DNA of 64,000 nucleotides from Epinephelus fuscoguttatus (Eukaryota; Chordata; Actinopteri; Perciformes; Serranidae), in contig NC_064762.1 in assembly GCF_011397635.1 (NCBI RefSeq), positions 25,136,979 to 25,200,978 on the forward strand. Direction: 5' to 3'. Shown here piece by piece: positions 35,962 to 48,154 of this stretch. A model generated the notes under the pieces. That model searched no databases and had not been told where the DNA came from. It was given only the letters and a program-made list of their open reading frames with translations. Made by a program: the position numbers and the translations under genes. Every line of letters begins with the position of its first letter. Positions within the stretch are counted from its first letter, which is position 1.

Positions 35962-38122
35962 ACACTAAATCTAATATGCATCTGCCCAGCTTAGCCTGAT
36001 CCCTCTGCCACCTTCCTGATAATTCAACTCAGAATTTTGATGTAATTTTTTTACCTACCCAGTCACACGCTTAATCCAAAAACAACTTGTGGATGTAAAG
36101 CAAAAGCAAACACTGTGCCTTACAGAAATATTCTCAAAGAATACTGTGCCAAAAGAAGTGTCAAACACTGGATTTTATTTTGTATCTGTAATTAATTGAA
36201 GTCACTTTGAAGAGATCTGTTCTCACTCAAACATGAAAGGTATACATTAATATTGATGTGGGGTGTTTTAAAAAAAGCCTCAAAGAAATGTACTTTTATT
36301 GAGAGTGTTGTAAAACAGTAAAACAGTGGGTGAACACTTTTTATAGGCACTGTAGTTGGACTTATTAGCAACAAAGCTAGCAGCTTTGACCATCCAACAA
36401 AACCATACTGAACCAAATTAAGCCTTTGAAACTTGGAGCGACATCACTTTTCTAGTGTTGCTTTGAGATGCCTTTTTCAAACCTTTGAACCCTGAGTAAA
36501 TTGGTGGGAATTCTTTCAGAAACACGGGAAAATGGCAATGAGCAACTTGGTAAAAAAAGGTTCCACAAATTGCACCAAAAAAAAAGATAGAAAATTACCT
36601 TTAAAAAGCTAGGGAAAAATGAAAAGAAAATAGGGAATAATTATATTTATAATTATCATTATTTTATATAAAGAATTATGTTACAAATTTTTAGGTTTGT
36701 TTGGGGTTTTTTTTTAAGGTAACTTCCTTTTTTGTTTTTAATTTTCTTTTTTCCCCTTTTTTAAAACTAATTTTCTTGTTTTTAATTTTCTCTTTTTACT
36801 AATTTCTTGCTATTTGTTTTTGAAGCCAATTTGCTCAGATTTCAAAGGGTTAACTATGAACACATGAAAGACATAATCAGTTACAAGAGAGAACTGCTGA
36901 AAAAATAGAGTTCATGATAAGATGAAGGAAGTTAGCCTCCACCCAACATACTGATGTTATTCAATAGGCTACACTGTGCATAGTGAATGTTTAGATATGT
37001 TATGCCCTGATGATATGTTGTGGTTTGTCACCTACTGCAGCTGAAGGCTTGTTTTAGCTGTGGCTCCTTAAAGATCCCATCCAGACATCTAATAAGACAA
37101 ATTAAAATACTTTGCATTGGATAATAATTTGTTTTAGATATGATTTTACCACAATAATGCACAGTGACTGACAGGTATAAATATAATCAGAATTATATCT
37201 GCTTCTTCCTCATTAAAAGAATTACAGAATCTATGAACGTGAAAATATTTTTACATTGGAGTCATGACGCAGCTGGAGAAGACGACTTTACCACCAGTAT
37301 GGAGAGGAGGAATCATTAACTCTTTCAATATAATACATGTTAGCATGTGTAATAAAGGAATATTCCACTGATGTAGTGTTGCACTGCTTAGATAATTTTA
37401 GACTCATAATGGACAGGTTCAAAACTGACGCAGCAGAACCAGTGTTGTCTCTGTAACACACTTCTTTGTAAAAACCTGGCGCAGACATTACCCACAATAC
37501 AACTCAACTGCGACAGTTAGGTTGTAGATTTGGGTGTGTTATGCTAGTAGTGGCTAATTTAGCATCAAACAGAGATGAGGAGCTATAGAGGACTGACTTG
37601 TTTCTAACCTCTAACCTTCAGGGTTTTTTAATTTTCAAACATGTCTTCAGCACCAAATGATGCTGAGGCATCAAGTGTGACATCACTTGAGTCAGTATAT
37701 CAGACTGTGCAGCTCCCACTGGAACTACAAAGCTTTATACATTTTTTTTTTCACATTCAGTCGTACTCCCCAACACCTGTAAACAGACTTTAAAGAAACT
37801 CCATACAACATTCAGGGCAAATTTATAATTCAAAGTATGGTCGTGATTGCCTACACATGGCTCTCAACATGGCAATGGCTGAGCAGATGGCTAGCAGCTA
37901 ACAGTGCAAACAGTGCTACAATAGCAACAGTGTTGACAAAGCTAATGGTGTTGACCTGTGGTGGAACCAGAGGGCAGTTGCTAAGCTTCTGCTACAACCC
38001 TGTCCAGCCACCGTGAGTCAAGATAGCATTGTCAATAGTAACCGCATTATGAGCGTAGTCAGAGCGACTGCAGTTAGCTAGCCAGTGGGACATGTACATA
38101 GATTTATAATAACACCTTGATA

Positions 38123-38841
38123 TAGGCTGACCAAACGTCCTCTTTTGCCCAGACATGTCCACTTTTCACGTCCTGTCCGGGGCGTCCGGGGGTTTTTATA
38201 AACTGATGATAATGTCCGGTTTTCCGTGTGCTCGGGAGGCGGGAGGTCTGACGTTTCCAGCGAGAGGAGAGGGAGAAATAAAACAAAATAAGATAAAATA
38301 GGAAAAACCTGTCTCCCTCTTTTATTTTATTTTCAGCGTTTAATCAAGGCGGAGACGGGCGGCTGGAGGTCTGAGACTTCCAGAAAGGGGAGAGGTAGAA
38401 ACAAACAGCCAATGTGTGTCTGTGTGTGTTATGTTCAGGTGTTATCACGTAAATAACAGTGCCCAAGCAATAAACAGGACAGACAATAGGATTTTATTTA
38501 CTTTTACACTACATTTTTACTGAAAGCTGACCAAATCCGACCCGAGCCCAAATACAATTTATAGCTAAATTTTTGACAAACCTGGCCGACCCGCCGGGTA
38601 CCGTCGGGCTCGGATCAGCACACTCTAGTGTGTGTATGTGTCCCTATAGGGGCCTATCTGAATTTCTGTCTTTGAGAGATATTATTTTGTAATATAACTG
38701 AATTTTCTATCCATAGATAAAAATTTTAAATATATTAAAATGATAAGGCATCTTTGAGTAAACTGCGAGTATCATTTAAGTAGGCTATGTTGTGGCCGGC
38801 CGAGTGTCCTCTTTTTTGAAAATCAAAATATGGTCACCCTA
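38123..38841. mobile_element. hAT-type non-autonomous element with perfect 8-bp target duplication
   Basis: Starts TAGGCTGACCA and ends TGGTCACCCTA. Identical 8-mers CCTTGATA flank it at 38,115-38,122 and 38,842-38,849. The interior has no transposase. A segment at 38,530-38,625 (gacccgagccc ... gtcgggctcgg) looks like a separate repeat nested inside it. Confidence 0.85.
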
Positions 38842-39759
38842 CCTTGATACCAAATGCCAAGGTGCCGTCTGTTCATTCCAATTGAAGTGCTCGCCTGACG
38901 CATGCGCCAAAAAAAAGTTTCTACTTTCCAAGTTTACGTCTGCGGTATTGGGCCCACTGAATATTCTCCGTGTTTCTCCCGCTAGCCCTGCCTGCAACTT
39001 CCTGCTCACCTCACAGATTTTACATTGTGATGTTGTCAGGGGTTTGTAAATCGCTTTTCTCAGCTGCTGGAAAATTTTACAAACATAAAACCTCCATGGA
39101 TAAAAAATTGATCATAAAAAGAGTCAGTATTGACCTTGATTGCAGTTCCAGGTGTCCTGTCAACACCTTTACAAACATCTCTTTTATAATGGTGGCCTAT
39201 GGGGAGAATGCTCTTTGAGCCACTGGGGATTTTTTGCTGCAATACTGTGAGTGGCCACTGGGGAAAATTGGCTGCAAGGTGGAGCAGCATTCCTGGGAGC
39301 CTGGACATAAAGGGAGGGACTCACACAGCTGGGTGGGCAGAGAAGCTCATATTACAACACACAAGAGGTGGCGTGACTTTATTCTCTGCTCAGGGCGCCA
39401 TTATTCCACTATATCCTTACACAACAAATAGTTGTTTACTGCTATATTAATGCTCTAATATTCATACACAACTCCTTTAATGTGTAAAATCAGTCAAGTT
39501 CTCCTTTAAGATAGACTTGTTGAATAATCTGAACCTGTTCTTTAACCTTTAACCTTTGTAAGAGTGTGTCGCCGTCTTGATGAGGTTTCTTTTCTGTAAT
39601 AATCTGTGACAGCAGTTCAAGTGCTGCATCAGGCTCAGCTCATTTTTTACCAACACTTAAACACAAAAATCACATGCAGCACTTCATGCTGAAGATGACA
39701 CTGACTACAGTATATATCAAGAAAATCCAAATGTGGGCAAAAGCAATAAGTCCACCACA

Positions 39760-41289
39760 TCAAGTCATTTTATTGTTGACGTTTGGGTTTTGTCCACACC
39801 AGTACAGCTTGTCTTCGCCTCTCCTCCTCCTCCTCCACTGGCAGAGCAGCAGCATGCGGAAGGTCTTCTGAAAGGTCTTGTTGCAGAGGGCGTAGCACAT
39901 GGGGTTGATGGTGCTGTTGACGTAGCACAGCCAGTAGCCCAGGTGCCACAGGGACGTGGGGATGCACTCGGCACAGAAGGTGGAGATGAGCACCATGATG
40001 TTGTACGGCGTCCATGTGAGGATGAAGGCCAGGAGGATGGCGCTGAGAGTCTGGGCTGCCTTCTTCTCCTTCACCAGCACCATCCTCTTCCTCTTGGTAA
40101 TCTGGTTCTTCAGGACGGGGTCGATGGGTTTGGAGGTGGTGGAGGAGGAAGGGGAGGTGTTTTTGGCGGGCGGCTCTGCTTCAGGCAGGCAGGGCGTGGC
40201 AGTTGTAGGTTTGCCGTTTTTACCCTTTGAGCCAGGTTTGAATTTATAAGAGATGCGTTTTTTACTGCTTTTCTTCTTAGGAGTGGAAAAATACAGATCT
40301 TCTGTGTAATCATTCACCTGCCCGTTCTTGTTATTTTCTCCACTGCCTTGCTCTTTGAAAGATCCTTGTGGAGTTTCTATTGAAACATGCTGCTCCTCCT
40401 CTTCAGACGAGGAGTAGCTGTTAAAGGAAGTGATCTGATCTGCCTTCACCCATGCCTCGTCTGATCTAGTGGTAGTTTTAGTGGCATTACTTTGATTAGA
40501 TGAGGACCAGGAGGCCTGACTGCGGTCCCTCCTCTCTCTGGTGAAATGAAAGCAAGAATGAATGATCGTTTTCTGTGGTTTAGTCCCCTCAAGAACATTC
40601 TCTGTCGCGAGCCCTTGCAGCTCTGCCAGATCTTTGGTCCGTTTCTGCGTCTCCTTGTAGATCCTACAGTAAAGGATGGTCATAACGGAGACAGGGATGT
40701 AGAAAGCAGCAATGGCTGTGCCGAATGTGATCACAGGCTCTGTTAAAAACTGAATCTGGCACTGGTCAGGAGGCACGTTTCTCTCCCCTACAAAGTACTG
40801 CCAGCACAGAATGGGTGGCGCCCAGAGGACAAAAGACACCAGCCAAGCGAGGCCGATCATGATGGCAGCTCTCTTTGGAGTCCTTTTAGCTCTGTATGTC
40901 AGCGGCCTCGTGATGGAGAAGTACCTGTCGAAGCTGATGACGAGTAAGTTCATAACTGAGGCATTGCTGGCTACATAATCCACTGCCAGCCAGAGATCAC
41001 ATGCGAGGTTCCCCAAGGACCAGTAACCCATCAGGATGTACGTGGTGTATAAGTTCATGGACAACACTCCGATGATGAGGTCAGCGAACGCCAAACTCAG
41101 CAGGTAGTAGTTGTTAACAGTCTTCAGCTGGCTGTTGACTTTGAAAGACAGCAGCACCAGCACGTTACCCACGATAGTTATCAAGCTGACAATGGCTGAC
41201 ACTGTAGCGATGGTTATGACCTCCCAGACATTGAAGGGAGCCACCTGTGATGCGTTGGTAAAAGTGCTGTTTGGAGGATCTACATCCAT
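39760..41289 (-). CDS. CHRM5: Muscarinic acetylcholine receptor M5
   Basis: A single coding exon of 509 aa (human M5 about 532 aa). Class A GPCR. The N-terminus has two N-glycosylation sites (NST at residue 7, NAS at 12). Seven membrane segments run from [16 protein letters not shown] to [21 protein letters not shown]. The amine-binding Asp is D104 (LAVDYVASN). The extracellular disulfide pair is C97 and C177, and DRY is at 121-123. The long third intracellular loop (about 216-425) is serine- and charge-rich ([15 protein letters not shown]), and its ends ([33 protein letters not shown]-type) match the Gq-coupled odd-numbered receptors. M5 is chosen over M1/M3 from similarity and from synteny with AVEN and EMC7. 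The ATG at 41,289 is used because the longer frame opens only with GTG. It acts at the plasma membrane, raising phospholipase C signalling on acetylcholine. Confidence 0.94.
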   Translation of the reverse strand: MDVDPPNSTFTNASQVAPFNVWEVITIATVSAIVSLITIVGNVLVLLSFKVNSQLKTVNNYYLLSLAFADLIIGVLSMNLYTTYILMGYWSLGNLACDLWLAVDYVASNASVMNLLVISFDRYFSITRPLTYRAKRTPKRAAIMIGLAWLVSFVLWAPPILCWQYFVGERNVPPDQCQIQFLTEPVITFGTAIAAFYIPVSVMTILYCRIYKETQKRTKDLAELQGLATENVLEGTKPQKTIIHSCFHFTRERRDRSQASWSSSNQSNATKTTTRSDEAWVKADQITSFNSYSSSEEEEQHVSIETPQGSFKEQGSGENNKNGQVNDYTEDLYFSTPKKKSSKKRISYKFKPGSKGKNGKPTTATPCLPEAEPPAKNTSPSSSTTSKPIDPVLKNQITKRKRMVLVKEKKAAQTLSAILLAFILTWTPYNIMVLISTFCAECIPTSLWHLGYWLCYVNSTINPMCYALCNKTFQKTFRMLLLCQWRRRRRGEDKLYWCGQNPNVNNKMT

Positions 41290-41361
41290 GTTGTTATCTG
41301 TCTGTGTTGCAGTTGACAGGTCAGAGGGAGGCACACTTTTGTGGATCCATTAAGAGGCTTC
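41290..41361 (-). promoter_or_regulatory. CHRM5: CHRM5 5' UTR of the coding exon, with acceptor and upstream ORF
   Basis: On the minus strand a good acceptor (ctttttatttcag) ends at 41,362, so the exon starts at 41,361 and at least one non-coding exon lies upstream, as in mammalian CHRM genes. An upstream ATG at 41,350 opens a 9-codon frame ending at TGA 41,323-41,321. It is out of frame with the receptor and stops 31 nt before its start. Confidence 0.65.
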
Positions 41362-42261
41362 CTGAAATAAAAAGCAAAACATAAATGAGATACAGTTGCA
41401 CATAAATGTATTTTTTTTTTTTTTTTTTTTTTACAGCAGGATAAACTCCTGTAGATATATTGTTTTCAATGGGTCACAAAACATGCTCATGTAAACTACT
41501 ATTAGTTCTGTAGTACTTGAAGTATTCAGTTCATTAAAATATGTTTATGTCCTCAGTGGACATGTTTGTAATAATACAGTGGTTTTATATGATATTCATT
41601 AAAAAAAGACAAACTAACCCAACTTATTTAATAAAATTGATTTTATTTACAACTTGTGATGTAGTGCTGTATGTTACTATGGAATGAAAAAAAGATTATT
41701 GATGATGTTTGCATATCATTTGCAGATTTTTTTTTTATTCATTAAAAGGAACAAAATTTCTTACAGCTGTATTGAAATTTCAATTGCACAAATCTAATAT
41801 AACTTAATGAATAAGATCCACTGAAAGCAATAAAATAGCTTTTTTTATGTATATATTTTTTACGTAAATCGTGCAGATGTTTTTTTCAGATTTATTTTGA
41901 AATATATTTATTTATCTATTTATTCAATTTTAATTAAAATTTTTGTATTCAAAAAGAATTATTTTTGTTATATTACATTGTTTTTTCCCAATAAAATAAT
42001 TTTAAATAACAAAATAAAATGTAGGTCTTTTTAAGACAGCCTAATATTGGAAATAATTTTAAAAATATTGACATTCAATTTTTAAATCCAAAATGATTAT
42101 TGCCCATACTTCAGTCAACAGATGACATCGATTATTTTGGTCCAAATGAGACCGGGAACCATCAGACGCCATTTTGTCGCGGGACACCATTCCATGTAAC
42201 ACTCGTTCCGTTCAACTCTTAGGTTGTTACATGCTAAACCGTCCGGCCACAGTTGGAAGCA
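41362..42261. promoter_or_regulatory. Intergenic region between divergent CHRM5 and AVEN
   Basis: About 0.9 kb between oppositely oriented genes. The CHRM5-side part is AT-rich, with a long T run at 41,411-41,432. The AVEN promoter and 5' UTR must lie in the last few hundred bases (CpGs near 42,170-42,250). Non-coding CHRM5 exons may lie beyond, inside AVEN. Confidence 0.45.
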
Positions 42262-42456
42262 ATGGAAGGTAGACCGAGCAGAGGCAGAGGCGGCAGTTGG
42301 AAAAGAGGCGGCCGGGGTGGAAACGACGGCGACAGCGGTGGCGGTGAACATCGGGGCAGAGGCCGAGGAGGCCACTACCGAGGCCGGGGGAAAAGAGACC
42401 ACTACCGCGGTCGTGGACGCGGGGGAGGCGGCCATGCAGCAGAGTTCCATCACCGG
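42262..42456 (+). CDS. AVEN: AVEN exon 1 (RGG-rich N-terminus)
   Basis: 65 codons from ATG 42,262 to a GT donor at 42,457-42,458, phase 0. The peptide is dominated by RG/RGG repeats (GRGRGGHYRGRGKRD, YRGRGRGGGGH), the hallmark of the Aven N-terminus, which binds G-quadruplex mRNA and is arginine-methylated in mammals. It is much shorter than the human glycine/arginine region. A TTG nine bases upstream opens the frame slightly earlier but is unlikely to be used. Confidence 0.88.
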
Positions 42457-44042
42457 GTGAGACAGCATGGAAGCTGCGTTCCACAGGCGCTGCTCCCCGT
42501 CATCCCGCTGTACCAAACCTCATTGACCAAAACAGTTATTTTGGGTTTGCGTCACGAAGACAACACCCACAGTACTTTGACAATGGAATAAAACTTAACA
42601 AGACCTCCTCTTCATTTCGGCATAAGTAGCATGAATTTTAGTGTAATTGTGCACTGATTTGTCCCAAAATACTCTCTTAACTGAGCGCCATGTAAACTTT
42701 TAAATACCGATACTTTCTATAAAAAAAAAAGCTGTGCTTTGTGGGTAGTCTGACCGATAGTCAGGCAAAATAGTATGACGTCAGCAATATGTGACACTTT
42801 TTCCATGCAGTTAAAGCACAGGCTTTGTAGCAGCTTTAGATTTGTGAGTCATAATATTAATAGCCTCAGAACAGATAGGTGCAGTAGATAAGTGGGTCTG
42901 TGTCAACATAATCAAATCCACATTTATCTACTGTACATGCGTAATGCACACGCCATGACTTCCTGTCAGCATGTATGGTTAGACTGAGAGGAATGTTTGT
43001 AGTGATCAAGCTCTTCCACAACACTTGAACATTGTCACTGGGCCTTGGATTTGACACCAGAGAGTGTGCTTAATTTACAGCAGGATGTTCTGTCAGATGA
43101 TGCTCCTGCCATGGTAACTACAGAATTAGCAGGGAAACAATAGGGGCTCGGTGATTGCAATCATACAAGTCTCTTTTGGTACATAGGGGCTCCTTGATTG
43201 CAATCATAAAAAAAATATCCTGGCATGGATCCATAGCTACCATGGGGGCTTTGATGATACTGTTGTGAGAAAATATAGTGCTGTTGTGTGTGTTTGATTT
43301 TCTTAAGCTTTTATTTTTATAGCATTTTCAGTATAAGAAGCAAGTGTAGAGCAAACATAAAAATCCCTTGATCGGTGTCAAAGAACTGTCGCCAACAATC
43401 CCCCTTCAACCAGAAAAAGTGAGCAGGCTTTGTCCCTCTGACACATCTGCACATTACCATGACAACCTCAGCAAAGGTTTGTGCAGCTATGTGACAGAAC
43501 AGCAAGAAATCCATGACGCAGACATATTTAATTAGTTCAGTTGTGGACATCTATTCTTTGTCATACAGTGCCATTTACCTTGACCCTTTTGTTAAGCTTA
43601 GCTACCAGTCATGAGTAACAGCTATGTGTTAATGACGGCTTTACAAAGCGCTCTTTGAATTAGCTTTGTCGAGCACCATCAGAGGAGTGTTGTTCCTGTC
43701 ATGGAAAAATCTTTAGTCATTGTACCTAAGACTAACTGGCACCACATAGTTTATAAAGCTGGAGTGATCTACACCACCAAAGTATTTAAAATCAAAATGC
43801 AGTTCATTTTGTTCTCTGGAAAGGTGGCATATTTCAGAAGTTATGTAATGGTGTGCCAGAAGGTGCACATACATTTCCCAACCATCTCTGATGATATACA
43901 GGAATAAAGAATGTGTTAAAGTACCTGCAGAATACGCAGCAAACAACTACGAACAATCATGCTCCAAGAAAACAACAGTAAACTACAGAGTGGCTATCTG
44001 ACTTTCTTCCTCACTCTGACATATCACCTGATGTTTCCTGTG

Positions 44043-44242
44043 TAGGGTTGCAACGGTATAACGGTATTATTGTGTGCCACAGTATGAAAATTGACAGTTA
44101 TCCTACTGTGTACATTTGCTTATCTACAGTATCTAAAAAAAATGCAACTGGACAGAGACTCTCACCTGCACGAAATGATAATAATAATTGTGTAATACTG
44201 TATACTGTGAAACTGTGATATTTTCTAGGACGGTCATCCTAC
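44043..44242. mobile_element. Probable MITE, weakly conserved inverted ends
   Basis: Begins TAGGGTTGCAACGG and ends near CGGTCATCCTA, with inner cggtat/atactgt words on opposite sides. Ends match only loosely and no target duplication is clear. Confidence 0.4.
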
Positions 44243-44460
44243 AATGAAAATCTCATATTGTTAAAACCAGAAGTGAGAGCAGCTAGAGGGGATAAAGGGG
44301 ATGTCACACCTTTCAAATGAAACGCGCCCTCTTTACAATACAATTACAGATTTTTCGGGGTTTGAATACTGTTGGACACTTTTGGGATAATCCAAGTACA
44401 CAGCTCAACAAATATATTATAGGTATAGTCCTTTTTGACATTTAAAGCTTGCATGTTAAA

Positions 44461-44839
44461 TAGGGCTGCAACCATTAGTCGACTAATCGATGACTAATTG
44501 ACTATTAAAATAATCGGTGACTATTTTAGTAGTTGACTAATCGGTTTGAGTCATTTTTCATAGAAAAGTACTATAAACGTACCCCAAAATACTCTTACTG
44601 CAGCTTCTTATGTTCAGATATTGGCAGCTTTACACACTCTCCCATGACAGTGAACTAAAACCCTTTGGCGTGAGTATGAAACAAGACATTAGATGGCATA
44701 ATTTTGGGGTTTGGGAGAGACAAACTGACATTTTTCAACATTTAACACATTTTTTTTTTGATAAAATGATTAGTTGACTAATCGAAGAAATGATCGACAG
44801 ATTAGTCGACAATGAAAATAATCATTAGTTGCAGCCCTA
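44461..44839 (+). mobile_element. hAT-type MITE, copy A (379 bp)
   Basis: The ends TAGGGCTGCAAC and GTTGCAGCCCTA are perfect 12-bp inverses. The flanking 8-mers atgttaaa and atgcaaaa match at 6 of 8. The interior contains repeated gactaatcg-type words. Bases 44,850-44,975 resemble the middle of a related element (cagtttacagtgatagaaaacagagaaaa), suggesting copy A inserted into an older relative. Confidence 0.82.
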
Positions 44840-45316
44840 ATGCAAAATATTATACCTTTGAATAATAGGTCTTTCCCACGATCGACAGCCCCGAACCAAA
44901 AGATATTCAGTTTACAGTGATAGAAAACAGAGAAAAGCAGTAAATCCTCACATGTAAGCAGCTGGAAGTGGGTCATTTTTAGTATTTCTGCTTGACAAGT
45001 AAAACACTTTGATTTTCTATCAGTGAACTAATTGTTTAAGGTCTGCAGTGTCCTTCTGTTAGTTTGATTGTGGGCAAAGGCTTTCTAAAAATTTGAAATG
45101 CTTCTGAAAAGTCTGTCCTCCTCCTATCCTAACAAGAGCCCTTTTAGATAGGAATTGTCTCAAATTGGAGATTAACAATTCATGGATCAAGATATTTTCA
45201 AAACACAGCTCCTGTTTTTGAAGTACTCAGTTGAATTACCTAATTGTGTCATCAAAAGTATCGATTTACTGATACATATTGATTCTGAAGTTTTGAAACA
45301 GTTTTAATAGTCATTG

Positions 45317-45693
45317 TAGGGCTGCAACCTACGATTATTTTCATTGTTGACTAATCTGTCGATTATTTCTTCGATTAGTCAACTAATCATTTTATCAAAA
45401 AAATGTGTTAAAATGTTGAAAAATGTCGGTCTGTCTCTCCCAAACCCCAAAACTATGTCATCTAATGTCTTGTTTCATACTCACGCCAAAGGGTTTCAGT
45501 TCACTGTCACGGGAGAGTGTGTAAAGCTGCCAATATCTGAACGTAACAAGCTGCAGCAAGAGTATTTTGGGGTACGTTTATAGTACTTTTCTATGAAAAA
45601 TGACTCAAACCGATTAGTCGACTACTTAAATAGTCACCGATTATTTTAATAGTCGATTAGTCATCGATTAATCGACTAATCATTGCAGTCCAT
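45317..45693 (-). mobile_element. hAT-type MITE, copy B, inverted relative to copy A
   Basis: Starts TAGGGCTGCAACC. Its sequence is close to the reverse complement of copy A for the whole length (for example aatgtcttgtttcatactcacgcc against ggcgtgagtatgaaacaagacatt). The right end has decayed (gcagtccat). Flanks agtcattg and actcactg match at 6 of 8. Confidence 0.82.
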
Positions 45694-46232
45694 ACTCACT
45701 GTTAGCAGTATCAATACACCGATAACGGCAGTGCTTTCCATCTCTATTGTCAGTGTTTACTGCAGTCATTCTGCTGTTCTTTGCTACTAACCAAGAAAAG
45801 ACAAGTCATCGTTGTCATGACATAGCCTCGTTATATTTACCTTTTAATAGAAATTTAAACTACTCAAAAATAGTATTGACGTTTTTCAAAGTGTTGTATC
45901 AAAGTTAGAAATTCTAGTGTGGTGACAACACTATTTGTTACATTAGCTTGATGGAGTGAAGTGGATTAAAGGTAAAAGGCGTTTGGATTTGGAGCTGTGT
46001 GCAGTCATTTTTCTAACTTTCCAAAACCGCCAATTCAGTGATCACTCCCACTTCCTCCAGTGGTTGGTGAGATGTAGTCAGGGTTTGAACATCTGTCACT
46101 TTTCATATGTGCAATTGAGTGCAACACCATAAATGCTTTCTGAAGAGAGACTCTGAGTGTGCACTATGATTGCCATTTGTTGCTTAAATCACGTTTCTCA
46201 TTTTGTGTCCCACCATGCTCTTCCTCTCTCAG

Positions 46233-46404
46233 AATCGAGATGAAGAGGACAACGTTCAGGAGGAAGACGACAGGAGGGAGGTGTTCTCCAGGAGGAAACT
46301 GGAGTCAAACTGGGATCGATATGAGGCGTCAGAGAGGCAGGAGCCTGACGATGACACACCCACTCAGAGAGGAACGGACTACCACGTCCTGCTGGAGTCA
46401 GCAG
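46233..46404 (+). CDS. AVEN: AVEN exon 2
   Basis: The acceptor cctctctcag ends at 46,232 and the donor GT is at 46,405. Phase runs from 0 to 1. The peptide NRDEEDNVQEEDDRREVFSR is followed by RRKLESNWDRYEASE and QRGTDYHVLLESAG, matching the conserved Aven core (KRKIVSNWDRY and QRGTDFSVLLSSAG in human). AVEN inhibits caspase activation through Apaf-1 and Bcl-xL and promotes ATM/Chk signalling. The next exon (DSFSQFRF in human) is not found in this window, so the gene is partial here. Confidence 0.92.
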
Positions 46405-47318
46405 GTAAGATCCGACTGCGAAGAACTTGAGGAGGTTGTGTTTGTTTTGCCAACGCCCACTGTAGTCCATCAGCAGGAGTGAGAAGCCAGGCATCTCAGC
46501 TTCCCAAACACTTAAAATATCCGCATAATACTCAGTTTTTTGGGGGGCTGAGATTTGTTTACAGCACAACAAATACATAAAGCCAATTTGCTCCAAAGGT
46601 TTAAAGGTACACTTGTTGTCGGCTTCTCTTTGTAAACAGCATCTGCAGCATAAGCTAAAGCCAACCCCAGATTTGCTGTGTGTTTCAGCAAAATGACGCT
46701 CTGGCACCAGAGGCCTAACACGAAGCAGGATTTGGGGTTAGCGAGGTAACTTCAAGGTTAACTCTGGGTTTTCAGTGCTACGAAGCTGGTTCACTTTTTA
46801 CCAGGATAAATCAGAGTGGTAACTGCAACTGAGAGTGTGGCTGATTCTCCACTCTGATTCATCACTGCAGCTCAGAATAACATGAGACACCTGTGTGATG
46901 AACACTGGGAATAATAATGAAAGATTATTTCTTTATGGAAAAAAATAGCCCTCTCATTGTTACTCAGCTCTCCTGATGATAAATGCAACATTTCGGTCAG
47001 ATAGACCACATTCATCATTAACTATTTTTCCACTCTTTACTTTAGTAGCACAAACATTGTGGTGTTACTTTGAAGTGTTTTTATGTGACATATTCAGAGT
47101 GGTTTCATCATCATCCAACTAAATGGCACTGTAACTAAAATACTTATTCTATACTCAAGTCATATATAGTCACACCTACACATATTTTAAGCCTTGGTCT
47201 CCTTTTAATATTATGATATGATTTTTAGTGTTTTTACATCTTATTCTGTTGTAAGATAATAGGATACCATCTACATTTCATTGACTTTTTAGTGTCTCTA
47301 AAACAGAACTTTCCTGCC

Positions 47319-48154
47319 AGGAGTGGGCGATATTGCCCTAAAATGATATCACGATATTCATCAGGGTATTTTTGCGGTAATTATATTCTTGACGATATCA
47401 CAAATTAGTGGAGAAAAAAAATGTATTAGTAATTTGTAAATATAGAATTGCAACAAAATAAGTGATGTAGTTTCACAGTTTGCCTTCAAGTGTTCAGTAA
47501 AAACTAAACAAAAATGATCGCTCATTTCTTTAGTTGGTAAACAACAACAGTAACTCAGAGTGAGGTCAGATTCTGTATACAATATTAATAGTTCAACAAA
47601 ATAAAATCTACCACAAATTACACATTTAAACAGCTCCCAGATACAAAACATGTCCCCTGGGATCTATATATATAAATCAACAGGTGATTTCCTTCTTTTA
47701 GCAGAATTCTAAATGACTGAGTAATAACTGACTAATCATCACGCTGTAACCTTTGACAGGCTGTTATGATACCACAACTATCACACATTCACATATATGT
47801 AGTTTTTGGTCGAGCTGCAAGTGGCATGTAGGTTTACATTACCAAAGCTTTATGACAAAACAACACCGAGGAGAGGGAGAGACGCTGAATGAGTTCCCTC
47901 TGAGCGGTAACTCACTGAAAGAGTCTGAGAAGTCCGGGGCTGTTCATAAAACATTCAGCACGCCACAGTTTATTCCACACTACTGAAGCTGCTCCTCTTT
48001 ATGGAACCACGGCAGAGTTGCCAATCATTTCGCTGTCAGTCATGCTTGTTGTTGCCGTGGGTTGAAATATCGCAAATATCACAATATGAATTTTTCATAT
48101 CATATTAAAAACTATACCGGTGTTATAGTGAACGAGATGATATGACACACTCCT
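47319..48154. mobile_element. Probable MITE related to the ggcgatat families
   Basis: Left end AGGAGTGGGCGATAT and right end GATATGACACACTCCT are imperfect inverses. Subterminal atcacgata / tatcgcaaatatcac words face each other. No target duplication recognised and no transposase. Confidence 0.55.

Larger units (their letters stand above)
32501..39759. other. Intergenic region between EMC7 and CHRM5
   Basis: No gene is supported. Named elements lie at 32,905-33,211, 33,799-34,103, 34,235-34,345, 35,895-35,961 and 38,123-38,841. 36,420-37,900 is AT-rich text without features. 39,190-39,500 ends in a TTAA-type transposon terminus (gttctcctttaag at about 39,497), with no confident partner. CHRM5 3' UTR must lie just below 39,760, but its end was not located. 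Confidence 0.5.
42457..46232. other. AVEN intron 1 (3.8 kb)
   Basis: This holds three MITEs (44,043-44,242; 44,461-44,839; 45,317-45,693) and a remnant after 44,840. A 25-bp direct repeat (ggggct then tgattgcaatcat) occurs at about 43,142 and 43,187. No other coding content. Confidence 0.6.

Noticed and set aside
39733-40249. Open frames on the plus strand opposite CHRM5
   Set aside because: Shadows of the GC-rich receptor exon; they have no independent start context or similarity.
42115-42516. Minus-strand alanine/serine-rich frame over AVEN exon 1
   Set aside because: Reverse translation of the RGG repeats; the plus strand has the splice donor and the conserved continuation.
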